Of a DNA stretch of 64,000 nt, positions 38,123 through 47,656 are shown in pieces (the stretch's first letter is position 1; every line of letters begins with the position of its first letter). Position numbers and translations under genes: made by a program. Below the pieces are notes generated by a model. It had not been told where the DNA came from. It saw only the letters and a list, made by a program, of their open reading frames with translations, and searched no databases. The stretch is taken from contig NZ_AFWF01000038.1 in the NCBI RefSeq assembly GCF_000222605.1, positions 25,488-89,487 on the forward strand, given 5' to 3'. Source of the stretch: Vibrio ichthyoenteri ATCC 700023 (GTDB taxonomy: Bacteria > Pseudomonadota > Gammaproteobacteria > Enterobacterales > Vibrionaceae).

Positions 38123-38788
38123 TTATTTGCTGACAACAAAACTGTTTGGAATTTCAGCCAATTGAGTCCCTAAGTTATTAGGGAAGACTATGTATTCGCC
38201 GTGATACTTCACGTTCGATTTATAATCGGTCACTTTATGCAGCATAAAGCCAGCATTTGCCGCTAGTTCAATGAATTTAGCGTGATTACCTCGAACAAAC
38301 CAGTTCATTGGTTTAACCATTAGCTCGCCATCAAAACAGCTATCGCATTGCTCGGTACAAAGAGCAAATGAGTTTTGCCCTTCAATAAAGATTTGTACCT
38401 TACCAACACCAACTAAAGGTTCAGAGGTCGAAACCTCCCAGTCATTCTCTTCCATAAAGTCGAGAAACTGATTAATTTGGCTATCTTTGACTGCTTTTTG
38501 CTCTTCACCTTGAGGGAAAAACTCCGCATAAAAACCTGAGATACGCTCAAAGGTTGCCATCAAATTAGAGGCATTGCCTTTAGTGCGTCCCTCTTTTTGC
38601 CAACGAGTTAGGTCACTCACTACGCAGCGATGAAATCGTTGGGCTTTTAATGATTTAGTCACCCAGCGAATCAAGAAATTGTTGTTTGCTACCGGCGCAT
38701 TAACCAACTTCTTTGCTTGATGCTCAGCATGGATTTCTTCCAACGCTGCATTAACCAACTTTTGAATTTCAACTGTATATTCAGCCAT
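38123..38788 (-). CDS. DUF2913 family protein
   Basis: A 221-residue protein matching the DUF2913 family of vibrios and relatives: EIQKLVNAALEEIHAEHQ at the N terminus, then a basic central part (RFHRCVVSDLTRWQKEGR) and conserved VKYHGEYIVFP near the end. The function is unknown; no signal peptide or membrane helix. The start ATG at 38788 shares one base with the stop of the Bcr-type gene (TAATG), so the two are translated together, which suggests a link with drug export or its control. An upstream ATG at 38866 lies within the transporter gene. Confidence 0.8.
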   Translation of the reverse strand: MAEYTVEIQKLVNAALEEIHAEHQAKKLVNAPVANNNFLIRWVTKSLKAQRFHRCVVSDLTRWQKEGRTKGNASNLMATFERISGFYAEFFPQGEEQKAVKDSQINQFLDFMEENDWEVSTSEPLVGVGKVQIFIEGQNSFALCTEQCDSCFDGELMVKPMNWFVRGNHAKFIELAANAGFMLHKVTDYKSNVKYHGEYIVFPNNLGTQLAEIPNSFVVSK

Positions 38789-39990
38789 TAAGCCTTTCTT
38801 CCGTATAACCAATAAAATGCGGCAGATAACAGTGAACATGCCGTCATTACGACTATCATTGGCCATGCTACGCCATTTGGCAATGCAGCAACAACGCCGC
38901 CAATAATAGAACCAATACCAAAACGCAGTGTACCCGCTAATGAAGACGCTGTACCTGCCATCGTTGGATAACCACTCAGTAGTAAGCCCATCGCATTACT
39001 ACCAATGGTTGAAATTGTGCCAATAAAGAGCACAACAAATACCACGATGCCCCATAAGCCAAGATCCATCATCCACGCAGCAAACAAACCAATGCCAGCG
39101 AACAACTGAACCCATAAACCAAAGCGCAACATAGTGTGAGAGCCAACTTTTTTAACCAATCGGCCATTGATGCTGGTCATAATAATCATAGCAACAATAT
39201 TTAAGCCAAATAAGTAACCAAACTGATCAGGCCTCACACCATAAATATCAATGTAAACGAACGCGCCGCCAGTCAAGAAGGCGAACATGCCAGCAAACGA
39301 AAAAGCACCAGATAACACCAAACCCATCGCAACAGGGTTACGGCACAAACGGACGTAATTACGCAGCGTGGTCGCGATACGTAAAGGCTGACGATTTTCG
39401 GTTGGTAAGGTTTCAGGAATTTTCCACAACACCAACACGATAACGATGGCCGCAAACGCAGCTAATACCCAAAAAATAGAACGCCAACCAAACCAAATCG
39501 CTAAATAACCACCGATCATTGGCGCGATCAAAGGCGCAATGGTGATCACCAAGGTTACAAAAGACATCGCGCGGGCGAAGTCTTCACGATCGAACATGTC
39601 ACGCACTACAGCCTGAATAACCACAGCCGCCGCAGCGCCAGCAAAACCTTGCGCAGTACGAACCCAAGTTAAGGCATCAATGCCATTGGTGGTCGCACTG
39701 ACCACAGACGCGATACCAAACAGCAATACGCCTAGGATCAAAACTGGTCGGCGACCAAAGCTGTCGGCGAGCGGACCATGGAACAATTGTCCTATTGCAA
39801 ATCCTGCGGTATAGGCCGTGAGAGTTATCTGGACTTCACCAGCACCCACCCCCAAATCACGGGCAATGGTTGGCATTGCTGGCAAATACATATCAATAGC
39901 AAGCGGTGTTAACGCGCCAATTGCACCCAAGACAAGAAATAATAGAAAATTGATTTGTGGGGCATTGGATTGTGAAGCAGTGGCAGACAT
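38788..39990 (-). CDS. Bcr/CflA family multidrug efflux MFS transporter
   Basis: A 400-residue major-facilitator transporter of twelve helices. Motifs include LTPLAIDMYLPAMPTIARDL near the N terminus, the loop 2-3 motif GPLADSFGRRPVL and the family element QAVVRDMFDRE. Bcr/CflA proteins export bicyclomycin, chloramphenicol, sulfonamides or dipeptides. The start ATG 39990 is chosen for its AGGAGACGT ribosome site; upstream extension from 40041 has no such site. The DUF2913 gene is coupled downstream. Confidence 0.9.
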   Translation of the reverse strand: MSATASQSNAPQINFLLFLVLGAIGALTPLAIDMYLPAMPTIARDLGVGAGEVQITLTAYTAGFAIGQLFHGPLADSFGRRPVLILGVLLFGIASVVSATTNGIDALTWVRTAQGFAGAAAAVVIQAVVRDMFDREDFARAMSFVTLVITIAPLIAPMIGGYLAIWFGWRSIFWVLAAFAAIVIVLVLWKIPETLPTENRQPLRIATTLRNYVRLCRNPVAMGLVLSGAFSFAGMFAFLTGGAFVYIDIYGVRPDQFGYLFGLNIVAMIIMTSINGRLVKKVGSHTMLRFGLWVQLFAGIGLFAAWMMDLGLWGIVVFVVLFIGTISTIGSNAMGLLLSGYPTMAGTASSLAGTLRFGIGSIIGGVVAALPNGVAWPMIVVMTACSLLSAAFYWLYGRKA

Positions 39991-40201
39991 ACGTCTCCTA
40001 GTCAGTTGCGATTGCGCTGCAGCGCTCCTTGCTGCAACCAAACAGAGTTTGAGACAAACCTATCCGTAGGGTATCTGATCTATCGTCGTTGAAAATAGCG
40101 CAAAAGACTACTTCTCAATAGGAAATAAATAATTTCCTAAGATGAGTATTATTTCTCACTAGGAAGCGCATTCAACAAAATGTTGACTGCGAAACAGCCG
40201 A

Positions 40202-40933
40202 TTATTTCCAAATAGAATCAATTTCTGCTTGGGTTAAATCGCGGTATTCACCTGGCTCTAGATTCTCATCCAGTGCGATGCTGCCAATACGCTCACGGTG
40301 CAGTTCATCTACTTTATTGCCTAAAGCTGCGAACATACGTTTCACTTGGTGGTATTTACCTTCAGTGATGGTCAGTAAAACTTCATTGTTTGCCGCATCA
40401 ACAATCTCAAGTTTCGCCGGTGCCGTTAGGCCTTTCTCATTGCGAAGCTCAATACCTTGCGCCAGTTTTTCTGCATAATCATCACCAATCGCGTCAGCAA
40501 GTAGAACACGGTAGGTTTTTTCACATTTGTGCTTAGGTGCGGTAATACGGTGAGACCATTGGCCATCATCCGTCACCAAAACTAAACCTGTGGTATCCAC
40601 ATCCAAACGACCAGCAAAATGCAAATCTTCTTTTTTAATGTCGTCGATCAAAGCCAGTGCCGTTGGATGAGCGCCTTCGTCATGTGAACATACAAAGCCA
40701 TCCGGCTTGAATAGCATGATATAGCGAGGACCGCGCATTTTAAGCTCGCGATCTTGCCACATAACCACGTTCTCATTGGTCACTTTTACTGATGTGATCT
40801 TACAAATCTCACCATCAATCGTCACTTCGCCACGTTTCACTAGAATCGTCGCTTCACGGCGTGTCACGTCCAACGTGTCGCATAAAAATTTGTCTAAACG
40901 TGCTTTTTCTTGCTGCACTTTATTTTGAGCCAT
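40202..40933 (-). CDS. rsuA: 16S rRNA pseudouridine(516) synthase RsuA
   Basis: A 243-residue pseudouridine synthase with an N-terminal S4 RNA-binding domain (about 12-60) and the catalytic motif GRLDVDTTGLVLVTDDGQWSH with its active aspartate. These, together with the KMFALG-type end (VKRMFAALGNKVDELHRERIG), match RsuA, which makes pseudouridine 516 in 16S rRNA. It is ten residues longer at the N terminus than E. coli RsuA. Divergent from radD, as in many gammaproteobacteria. Confidence 0.92.
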   Translation of the reverse strand: MAQNKVQQEKARLDKFLCDTLDVTRREATILVKRGEVTIDGEICKITSVKVTNENVVMWQDRELKMRGPRYIMLFKPDGFVCSHDEGAHPTALALIDDIKKEDLHFAGRLDVDTTGLVLVTDDGQWSHRITAPKHKCEKTYRVLLADAIGDDYAEKLAQGIELRNEKGLTAPAKLEIVDAANNEVLLTITEGKYHQVKRMFAALGNKVDELHRERIGSIALDENLEPGEYRDLTQAEIDSIWK

Positions 40934-41006
40934 AGATACCTCATCTCTGTTAGCTGCGCTATTATAGTGCGCCTAAGACAAATAGTTGAGCTATTTCACA
41001 TAATTT

Positions 41007-42749
41007 ATGTACACCCTGCGCCCCTATCAAGCCGACTCAGTAAAAGCGGTCATTCATTACTTTCGTAAACACACCACTCCTGCGGTCATTGTGCTGCCTA
41101 CCGGAGCGGGAAAAAGCTTAGTGATTGCTGAACTTGCACGCCTTGCCAAAGGCCGAGTTTTAGTGATGGCACACGTGAAAGAACTGGTTGAACAAAACCA
41201 TGCCAAGTACGAAGGTTACGATCTCAAAGGCGCGATTTTTTCTGCAGGTTTAGGGCGTAAAGAGACCGACCAGCAAGTGGTTTTTGCTTCGGTACAATCC
41301 GTGGTGCGCAATCTGGATGAATTTAAAGACCAGTTTTCACTGTTGGTGATTGATGAATGTCACCGTGTACCGGAAGAAAAAACCTCCAGCTACCAAAAAG
41401 TGATCTCTCATCTACGGGAGCTTAACCCCGGGATGAAAGTGCTGGGTTTAACCGCGACCCCATATCGTTTAGGCGTAGGCTGGATCTATCAATACCACAC
41501 CCGAGGCCAAGTGCGCAGTGAAGAGCCACGCTTCTTTCGTGATTGTATTTTCGAGTTGCCCATTCGTTATTTGCTGGATGAAGAGTTCCTCACGCCCGCG
41601 AAAATGATGGATGCACCGGTTTTAAGCTACGACTTTTCACAACTAAAACCCGCTAGCACCGGTCGCTATAAAGAAGCGGAAATGGACATGGTCATCGACC
41701 AAGCAAAGCGCGCTACACCACAAATCGTGCAACAAATCATTCAGTTTTCCGCGGATAAACAAGGCATCATGATCTTTGCTGCCACCGTGCGCCACGCCCA
41801 AGAAATTTTTGCTCTTTTGCCACCAGGTCAAACCGCGATCGTGATTGGGGATACGCCCACTCCCGAACGTGATGCGATTATTCAAAGCTTTAAGCAGCGT
41901 GAGATTAAATTCTTAGTCAACGTGTCAGTTTTAACTACAGGCTTTGATGCCCCCCACGTTGATCTGATTGCCATTTTACGCCCAACCGAGTCGGTCAGCT
42001 TATATCAGCAAATTGTTGGCCGTGGTTTACGCTTGTCTCCGGGAAAAACCGAATGCTTAGTGCTTGACTATGCGGGCAATAGCTACGACCTCTATCAACC
42101 GGAGGTAGGCAATCCAAAACCCGATTCAGACAGCGAAATCATCACCATTCCCTGCCCTGCCTGTGGTTTTAATAACAACTTTTGGGGCAAGTTGGATAAC
42201 AACGGTTTTTTGATTGAGCATTTCGGTCGTCGCTGCCAAGGCTATTTTGAAGATGAAGATACCGGAGAGCGCGAACATTGTGGCTACCGTTTCCGCGCCA
42301 AATATTGCGGTGAATGTGGGGCGGACAATGATATCGCAGCACGTATTTGCCACGAATGTGACGCCACCTTGGTAGACCCCGATAAAAAGCTAAAAGAAGC
42401 GCTCAACTTAAAAGATGCCTTGGTCTATGAATGCCTTGAAATGGACTTTAACTTGTTTAAAGACGACAAAGGAAAAAACCAACTCAAAGTAACCTATCGA
42501 GGGGAAAACCAAGCCGCGGTGCACGAGTTTTGGTCCCTCAATACACCAAAGCAAAAGCAAACGTTTTTAGCGCAGTTTGTGCGACCCCACCTCGCCGATA
42601 AGCATCGTCCTTTTATCGAATCCTCGCCGAGCAAAGTCATTGCCAATCAACATCGTTTTCGACCACCGCAGTTTGTTATTGCGCGTAAAGTGGGACGTTT
42701 TTGGAAAATGCGCGATAAAATCTTTGCTGATGAACTCACCGACGGTTAA
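41007..42749 (+). CDS. radD: RadD (YejH) DEAD/DEAH-box repair helicase
   Basis: A 580-residue superfamily 2 helicase-like ATPase. Walker A is LPTGAGKSLV near residue 35, motif II VIDECHR, motif III GLTATPYR, motif VI QIVGRGLR. The C-terminal part has a zinc-binding set of cysteines (CPACGF, then CGYRF, CGECGADND, CHECD), as in RadD. RadD supports recombination and repair of double-strand breaks with RecA and SSB in E. coli. Full length; divergent from rsuA with 73 bases between. Confidence 0.93.
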   Translation: MYTLRPYQADSVKAVIHYFRKHTTPAVIVLPTGAGKSLVIAELARLAKGRVLVMAHVKELVEQNHAKYEGYDLKGAIFSAGLGRKETDQQVVFASVQSVVRNLDEFKDQFSLLVIDECHRVPEEKTSSYQKVISHLRELNPGMKVLGLTATPYRLGVGWIYQYHTRGQVRSEEPRFFRDCIFELPIRYLLDEEFLTPAKMMDAPVLSYDFSQLKPASTGRYKEAEMDMVIDQAKRATPQIVQQIIQFSADKQGIMIFAATVRHAQEIFALLPPGQTAIVIGDTPTPERDAIIQSFKQREIKFLVNVSVLTTGFDAPHVDLIAILRPTESVSLYQQIVGRGLRLSPGKTECLVLDYAGNSYDLYQPEVGNPKPDSDSEIITIPCPACGFNNNFWGKLDNNGFLIEHFGRRCQGYFEDEDTGEREHCGYRFRAKYCGECGADNDIAARICHECDATLVDPDKKLKEALNLKDALVYECLEMDFNLFKDDKGKNQLKVTYRGENQAAVHEFWSLNTPKQKQTFLAQFVRPHLADKHRPFIESSPSKVIANQHRFRPPQFVIARKVGRFWKMRDKIFADELTDG

Positions 42750-42847
42750 TACTAATAACACAGACACCGTGTGGTTATGTATGATTCACGCTGTGTTCAT
42801 GTTTCAATATTTATAATAGCGACAAGAATTTGCGCAAAGGTAACGCT

Positions 42848-43261
42848 ATGTTTAAAAAGCTCATCGTCGGTTTACTCACTTTGGCAGGGTGCTCCCTACT
42901 CTCATTGCCAAGCTACGCTGCGTGGCACAATGGTGACAAACATAACGACGGTCACGCATTAGTGCGTGATGTGGAAAAACCAGGCGCAAAAATTGAATTT
43001 GAAGAAGATCAAGACGAAGTCTATGAAGCGGTACAAAAAGGCTATATTCGTCCCTTCTCTGAAATGTATGCCGCGGTCGAACGCGACATTCACGGGCGTA
43101 TCATAAAAGTAGAATTAGAAGAAGACGATGATATTTGGATTTATGAGCTAAAGATTAACTACAACAACAATATCATCAAAGTCGAATACAATGCACAGAC
43201 ATTAGAAATGATCGAAATCCGTGGTCGACATCTAAAGCAAGCCCTCAAAACAGAAGATTAA
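42848..43261 (+). CDS. PepSY-domain periplasmic protein
   Basis: A 137-residue exported protein: signal peptide about 1-24 (lipobox-like LTLAGCSLLS is present, but the likely cleavage is after SYAA), an acidic middle, and a C-terminal PepSY-like domain (about 60-130; IIKVELEEDDDIWIYELKI). PepSY proteins modulate proteases or bind ligands. It lies four bases before an OmpR-family regulator and its kinase, so it may sense or modulate the kinase. The ATG at 42848 follows AAAGGTAACGCT. Confidence 0.82.
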   Translation: MFKKLIVGLLTLAGCSLLSLPSYAAWHNGDKHNDGHALVRDVEKPGAKIEFEEDQDEVYEAVQKGYIRPFSEMYAAVERDIHGRIIKVELEEDDDIWIYELKINYNNNIIKVEYNAQTLEMIEIRGRHLKQALKTED

Positions 43262-43265
43262 AATA

Positions 43266-43925
43266 ATGAAAATACTGGTAGTGGAAGACGAGCCTCGTCT
43301 AGGCGAACAAATTATCGAATCACTAGAGCAAACCGGCTGGGTGCCTGAGCTGTCTACCGATGGCATTGATGCTCTCTACCGAGCCACCTCTGAAGAGTGG
43401 GATGTCATCGTGCTAGATCTTGGCTTACCAAAGATCGACGGTTTAACCGTCCTTAAAGGGATTCGTGATGAGAACATCAACACTCCGGTGGTGATACTAA
43501 GCGCGCGTGACACTCTCACTCAACGTGTTGAAGGCTTGAACGCAGGCGCCGATGATTACCTAACTAAACCGTTTGAAATGGTTGAGTTAACCGCACGCAT
43601 TCGTGCGCAACTTCGTCGTGCTTCTGGTAATGCCTCACCAGTGATGCAAGTGGGTAACCTCAGCCTTGACACCCGAACCTCCAAGGTGATGTGGCAAGGA
43701 TCAGCTATCAGCTTGACGGCACTTGAATATAAGGTCGTTGCCTACTTTATGCATAATGCCGATAAAGTCATTTCTAGAACCGAACTGGTTGAACATATCT
43801 ACAAACAAGATTTCGACCGTGATTCCAACACCATCGAAGTATTCATAGGCCGAATTCGTAAAAAGATTGCGCCTAACGTTATCAAAACCGTACGCGGTTT
43901 AGGGTACCAGCTGAATGCCGATTAA
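43266..43925 (+). CDS. OmpR/PhoP-family response regulator
   Basis: A 219-residue response regulator: receiver domain about 1-115 with the phosphoacceptor aspartate in VIVLDLGLPKIDG (about residue 51), and a C-terminal winged helix (ISLTALEYKVVAYF, then DSNTIEVFIGRIRKKI). The three-gene order PepSY protein, regulator, kinase resembles the CarRS/VprAB system of V. cholerae that controls lipid A glycinylation and polymyxin resistance, but that link is from memory of gene order and resemblance, not a database match. The kinase start overlaps its end by 11 bases. Confidence 0.85.
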   Translation: MKILVVEDEPRLGEQIIESLEQTGWVPELSTDGIDALYRATSEEWDVIVLDLGLPKIDGLTVLKGIRDENINTPVVILSARDTLTQRVEGLNAGADDYLTKPFEMVELTARIRAQLRRASGNASPVMQVGNLSLDTRTSKVMWQGSAISLTALEYKVVAYFMHNADKVISRTELVEHIYKQDFDRDSNTIEVFIGRIRKKIAPNVIKTVRGLGYQLNAD

Positions 43926-45255
43926 TAAGCTGCCGTTTATTAAACGACTTAGCCTCAAAAGCCGCCTTGTTCTAGCGGCTGTTGTCTGGCTGACAGCGAT
44001 GATCATCGCCGCTGGTGTGACTGTGCCTTCGCAAGTATTCAATTACATGGTGACCGATACTAAATCGCAGTTATCACTGTATATGGATGAGATTTCAGGC
44101 AACTTGGAAGTTGATAAAGCAGGCCAACTCACCCTTAGTGCACAACTTTCCGATCCACGCTTTTCTCAACCATACAGCGGACTCTATTGGTACGCTTCCA
44201 CGGCAGACCATCAATTACGCTCTCGCTCGTTGTGGGATCGTGATATTGAATTAAAAGACAAGCAAACCGAAGCGCTTGGTGCGCGCGGTGAAAAACTTAT
44301 TTTCGTTCACTCTAATCTTTATTTTCCTGAGTACGATGGCCCAATCACCGTCTTAGTTGGCGTCGACGAGCAGCCGATTGAAGATACCGTACAAAAATTA
44401 ATGGGTGAACTTGGCGTTATTCTCGCCCTACTCTATTTTGGCGTACTGGCCGTGATCTTAATTCAAATTGCATGGTCATTAAGCCCGCTGACAAAAATGC
44501 ATAAGGAATTAAGTGAACTACGCAGTGGGGATAAAACCAGTCTTAGCGGTGATTATCCAAAAGATATCTCACCGTTGGTGTCTGATCTCAACGCACTACT
44601 GTTCCACTATCAAGAACTGCTTGAGCGCGCCCGCCATCATGCCGGTAATCTATCTCATGCTTTGAAAACACCCTTGTCAGTGCTAAAAAATGAAGTTCAG
44701 CACTGTGAGCCAGAGTTAAAAGCCAAGCTACAGCCACCGGTTGATCAAATCCAAACTCAAATTGACTATCACCTTGGCCGAGCTCGTATGGCAGGAGCCA
44801 AAAACATTTTGTCGGTGAAAGCCTCACCTACTGAGCGCATTGATGCCATTTCAATGGCATTCGATAAAGTCTACGCTACGCGCGAGATCACCCTCATCAA
44901 CGAAATTGACGATGAACTTGAGGTATCAGTCGATCCGACTGATCTCGATGAAATGGTAGGTAACTTACTTGAAAATGGCTATAAATGGGCGAATTCGATC
45001 ATTCGTGTTCATGCCAAAATGGTCGATAACGAAAATGTCTGCATCATAGTAGAAGATGATGGTCCGGGGATTCCTGACGACCAACTGGAACAGGTGGTAA
45101 AACGAGGCGTGCGATTGGATGAAACCACTCCAGGCACTGGCCTTGGACTGAACATCGTGAGTGAAATGGTGCACAGTTATCGGGGTAATTTGGCGCTAAC
45201 TCACAGCGCGATGGGTGGTGTAAAAGCCGTTCTGACAATGAAGTTGAGCCATTAA
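43915..45255 (+). CDS. Sensor histidine kinase (PhoQ-like)
   Basis: A 446-residue inner-membrane kinase: one helix near residues 18-40, a periplasmic sensor of about 130 residues, a second helix (about 165-187), HAMP-like linker, then the H-box NLSHALKTPLSVLKNEV with the phosphohistidine, N-box EMVGNLLENGYKWA and G-boxes DDGPGIPDD and TGLGLNIVSEM. It forms a two-component system with the regulator whose end it overlaps (11 bases). The periplasmic signal is unknown; the PepSY gene and the PhoQ-like layout suggest cations, peptides or envelope stress. Confidence 0.85.
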   Translation: MPINKLPFIKRLSLKSRLVLAAVVWLTAMIIAAGVTVPSQVFNYMVTDTKSQLSLYMDEISGNLEVDKAGQLTLSAQLSDPRFSQPYSGLYWYASTADHQLRSRSLWDRDIELKDKQTEALGARGEKLIFVHSNLYFPEYDGPITVLVGVDEQPIEDTVQKLMGELGVILALLYFGVLAVILIQIAWSLSPLTKMHKELSELRSGDKTSLSGDYPKDISPLVSDLNALLFHYQELLERARHHAGNLSHALKTPLSVLKNEVQHCEPELKAKLQPPVDQIQTQIDYHLGRARMAGAKNILSVKASPTERIDAISMAFDKVYATREITLINEIDDELEVSVDPTDLDEMVGNLLENGYKWANSIIRVHAKMVDNENVCIIVEDDGPGIPDDQLEQVVKRGVRLDETTPGTGLGLNIVSEMVHSYRGNLALTHSAMGGVKAVLTMKLSH

Positions 45256-45289
45256 ACACCGACTGTGACAAATACGCTTTTTCAATCAA

Positions 45290-45325
45290 AAAGGCTTACC
45301 GATAAATGGTAAGCCTTTATTTTTA
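45290..45325 (+). terminator. Terminator of the PepSY/two-component operon
   Basis: AAAGGCTTACC (45290-45300) pairs with GGTAAGCCTTT (45308-45318), followed by ATTTTT. Confidence 0.9.
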
Positions 45326-45365
45326 CGCCTATTTACATGCTAAAGGTATCGGCACTAATACGCCA

Positions 45366-46553
45366 TTATCCTGCTTGTTGCACGACCTTCAGCTTCTCTT
45401 CTTTCGCTTCATTCAGTACAAAATAGAGCAGCAATATCAGGGCACACAACACACCAATAAGGCAAATATAGAACCCAGCGTAGTAACTGTATAATTCACC
45501 AACAACGCCGACCGATAAACTCGCAAACAACATACTCACTTGCATCAGATTAGAGAACAGCGTTGAAGCCGTACCTAATCGATCGTGCATCATGTCTTGA
45601 ATGGCGACCATCCCTAATGTCGCAGTTACACCAATAAAGACACCGTTTAGCAACTGAATGGAAAGGAGTTGCCAGAACTCAGTTACATTGAGCATCGCGA
45701 CAAAGAATAAACATCCGCTCACTAACGATAAAGCCAGCAACTTCATCGTGCCAAATTTTGCCGCCATTCGGCCAACTTTAAGCATTATTGGAATTTCACA
45801 TAACGCGGCAAAACCAAACATATAACCAACCCAACTCGCATTCACTTTCAACTCTTGAGTCAAATAAAGCGGCATACTGGTGACATATAAGTTGTTCGCG
45901 CTAAACATGAATACTAAAGCGACGGAGAACAGAATCACGGTCGAGCTAAAAGGCCCTTTGCTCTCCTCTACTACTTTTTTTTCTTTTATTACACTGCTTG
46001 GCAAATATAAGTACGCCAATAGAATACTCAACAATGTCGCCACAGCAGCGACGGCAAAAGAAGCACTAAAACCAAATGAAGCTTTTAAGATAAAAGCGAT
46101 TGGAGGCCCTACGACCCATGCAATGGCAATGCCTGCACGCATGACAGCCAAAAACGTTGTACTGTCTTCAATATGCTCGTCGGCATATTCACGACCAAGG
46201 GCAAACAACTGACCAAAAATAGAACCGCTCAAACTGCCGAATATCACAGCAATGCCGACTGCAAGGTAATAGTTTCGAATCACACTAAACGCCAACACAG
46301 TAATCAAGTAACAACTTAAGGCCACCAAGAGTACCGTTTTTCGATTCCAGCCTTTGTCGGATTTAACCGCCATAAACTGAGAAACCACCACCGCCGAGCA
46401 TATTGATAAAATCATATACGCACTGAGCATGGCTGGCGATGCTCCTAATGCTTCGATGATAAACAGGCTCGACAGCGGGTAGAAAAATGAACCGCATAAA
46501 CCTGAAACTAACGTCATAATCAAAAATATCAAGGCTGTTTTTTCCTTGAACAT
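45366..46553 (-). CDS. SetA/SetB-like sugar efflux MFS transporter
   Basis: A 395-residue major-facilitator protein with twelve predicted helices, similar to the SET sugar efflux family: the N-terminal segment FYPLSSLFIIEALGASPAM, the SDKGWNRKT loop after helix 2 and GREYADEH are typical. Such proteins export sugars or sugar analogues. It is divergent from an AraC-type regulator, 187 bases apart, which probably controls it. Substrate cannot be told from sequence. Confidence 0.82.
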   Translation of the reverse strand: MFKEKTALIFLIMTLVSGLCGSFFYPLSSLFIIEALGASPAMLSAYMILSICSAVVVSQFMAVKSDKGWNRKTVLLVALSCYLITVLAFSVIRNYYLAVGIAVIFGSLSGSIFGQLFALGREYADEHIEDSTTFLAVMRAGIAIAWVVGPPIAFILKASFGFSASFAVAAVATLLSILLAYLYLPSSVIKEKKVVEESKGPFSSTVILFSVALVFMFSANNLYVTSMPLYLTQELKVNASWVGYMFGFAALCEIPIMLKVGRMAAKFGTMKLLALSLVSGCLFFVAMLNVTEFWQLLSIQLLNGVFIGVTATLGMVAIQDMMHDRLGTASTLFSNLMQVSMLFASLSVGVVGELYSYYAGFYICLIGVLCALILLLYFVLNEAKEEKLKVVQQAG

Positions 46554-46740
46554 ACTCCACTCCTAACCCGTTTTAATTGTTGTTTACCTGACCTAACTCA
46601 ATGCACTCAGTCTACGCAAAATCGTGCAAATCAATTAATAACTTGCCGCCGACTAATAATACTTTTCATTCATTTTTTGGCTTTTTTTTGACTGATTTTG
46701 CTTAACACAGTAATCTAACGTTAGGCAGAGAAAGGAAGCA

Positions 46741-47631
46741 ATGATGAAGCCGACAATAGAAAACGTTTTAAATAACAACCAGTTCAGCTGGCAATTTAAA
46801 GAGTATCACTGCAAAAAAAAGACCGAGCAGTTCTCCTGCCCTTGGCACTACCATTCAGAATACGAACTGGTGCTTTATCGTGACCCAAACCATGTCTTCC
46901 AAGGGACTTGCTTTGCCGGAGACAGCGTCACCACCATTCAACGCAATAGCCTATTTCTATTCGGCCCAGGTTTGCCACACATGGTCTCTGGCATGATTAA
47001 CGATGACAAAGGCCAAGGGCACTATTCGATGATTTTGTGGTTTAGCCACCAATGGCTAGAGTCTTTAGTGGCAAGCATGCCGGAATTGAAGTTTATCAAA
47101 AAGTTTCTACAACGCGCCGCTTACGGGCTGCAATTTAGCCCCGATACCGCAGAGAAAATCTTCCAGTCTCTCAATAATCTCGACAGTTATGAGCCCCATC
47201 ATCAGCTGTTGCGCGTGCTGCAATCTCTTAGCCTACTGGCCGATGATGCCAACTCCGATAAATTGTCGGTTAATGCCTATGGCTTACATATGAATAATAG
47301 CGATGATGAATCGAGTAAGCGCGTGGAAGCGGCAAGACGATTTATTGAACGTAATTACGCAGCACCGATTAAAATCAAAGATTTATGCCAATCTCTTCAC
47401 ATTAGTGAAAGCTCAGCTTACCGTCTGTTTGAGCGTCATTTCTTGGAAAGTTTTTCCGATCATTTAAAGCGATTTCGTGTTGGTAAGGCGTGTGAAATGT
47501 TATTGAACTCAGAGCTTTCGATTGCGCTCATCGCAGAGCAAAGTGGATTTAATAATCTCTCCAATTTTAATCGCCAGTTTAAAACCGTGAAAAACATGAC
47601 ACCTTCTGACTTTAAAGCGCAATATAATTAG
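46741..47631 (+). CDS. AraC-family transcriptional regulator
   Basis: A 296-residue regulator with an N-terminal cupin-like ligand domain (PWHYHSEYELVLY near residue 37, then FLFGPGLPHMV) and a C-terminal pair of helix-turn-helix motifs (IKDLCQSLHISESSAYRLF and IALIAEQSGFNNLSNFNRQF, about 210-292). It is divergent from the Set-like transporter and probably senses the same sugar. The ATG at 46741 is followed by a second ATG; both follow GAAAGGAAGCA, so the first is taken. Confidence 0.88.
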   Translation: MMKPTIENVLNNNQFSWQFKEYHCKKKTEQFSCPWHYHSEYELVLYRDPNHVFQGTCFAGDSVTTIQRNSLFLFGPGLPHMVSGMINDDKGQGHYSMILWFSHQWLESLVASMPELKFIKKFLQRAAYGLQFSPDTAEKIFQSLNNLDSYEPHHQLLRVLQSLSLLADDANSDKLSVNAYGLHMNNSDDESSKRVEAARRFIERNYAAPIKIKDLCQSLHISESSAYRLFERHFLESFSDHLKRFRVGKACEMLLNSELSIALIAEQSGFNNLSNFNRQFKTVKNMTPSDFKAQYN

Positions 47632-47656
47632 ACCGCATTAGCGGCCTAATTATAGA

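Noticed and set aside
37942-38133. 63-codon plus-strand ORF
   Set aside because: Overlaps the terminator and the end of the DUF2913 gene; no ribosome site of quality.
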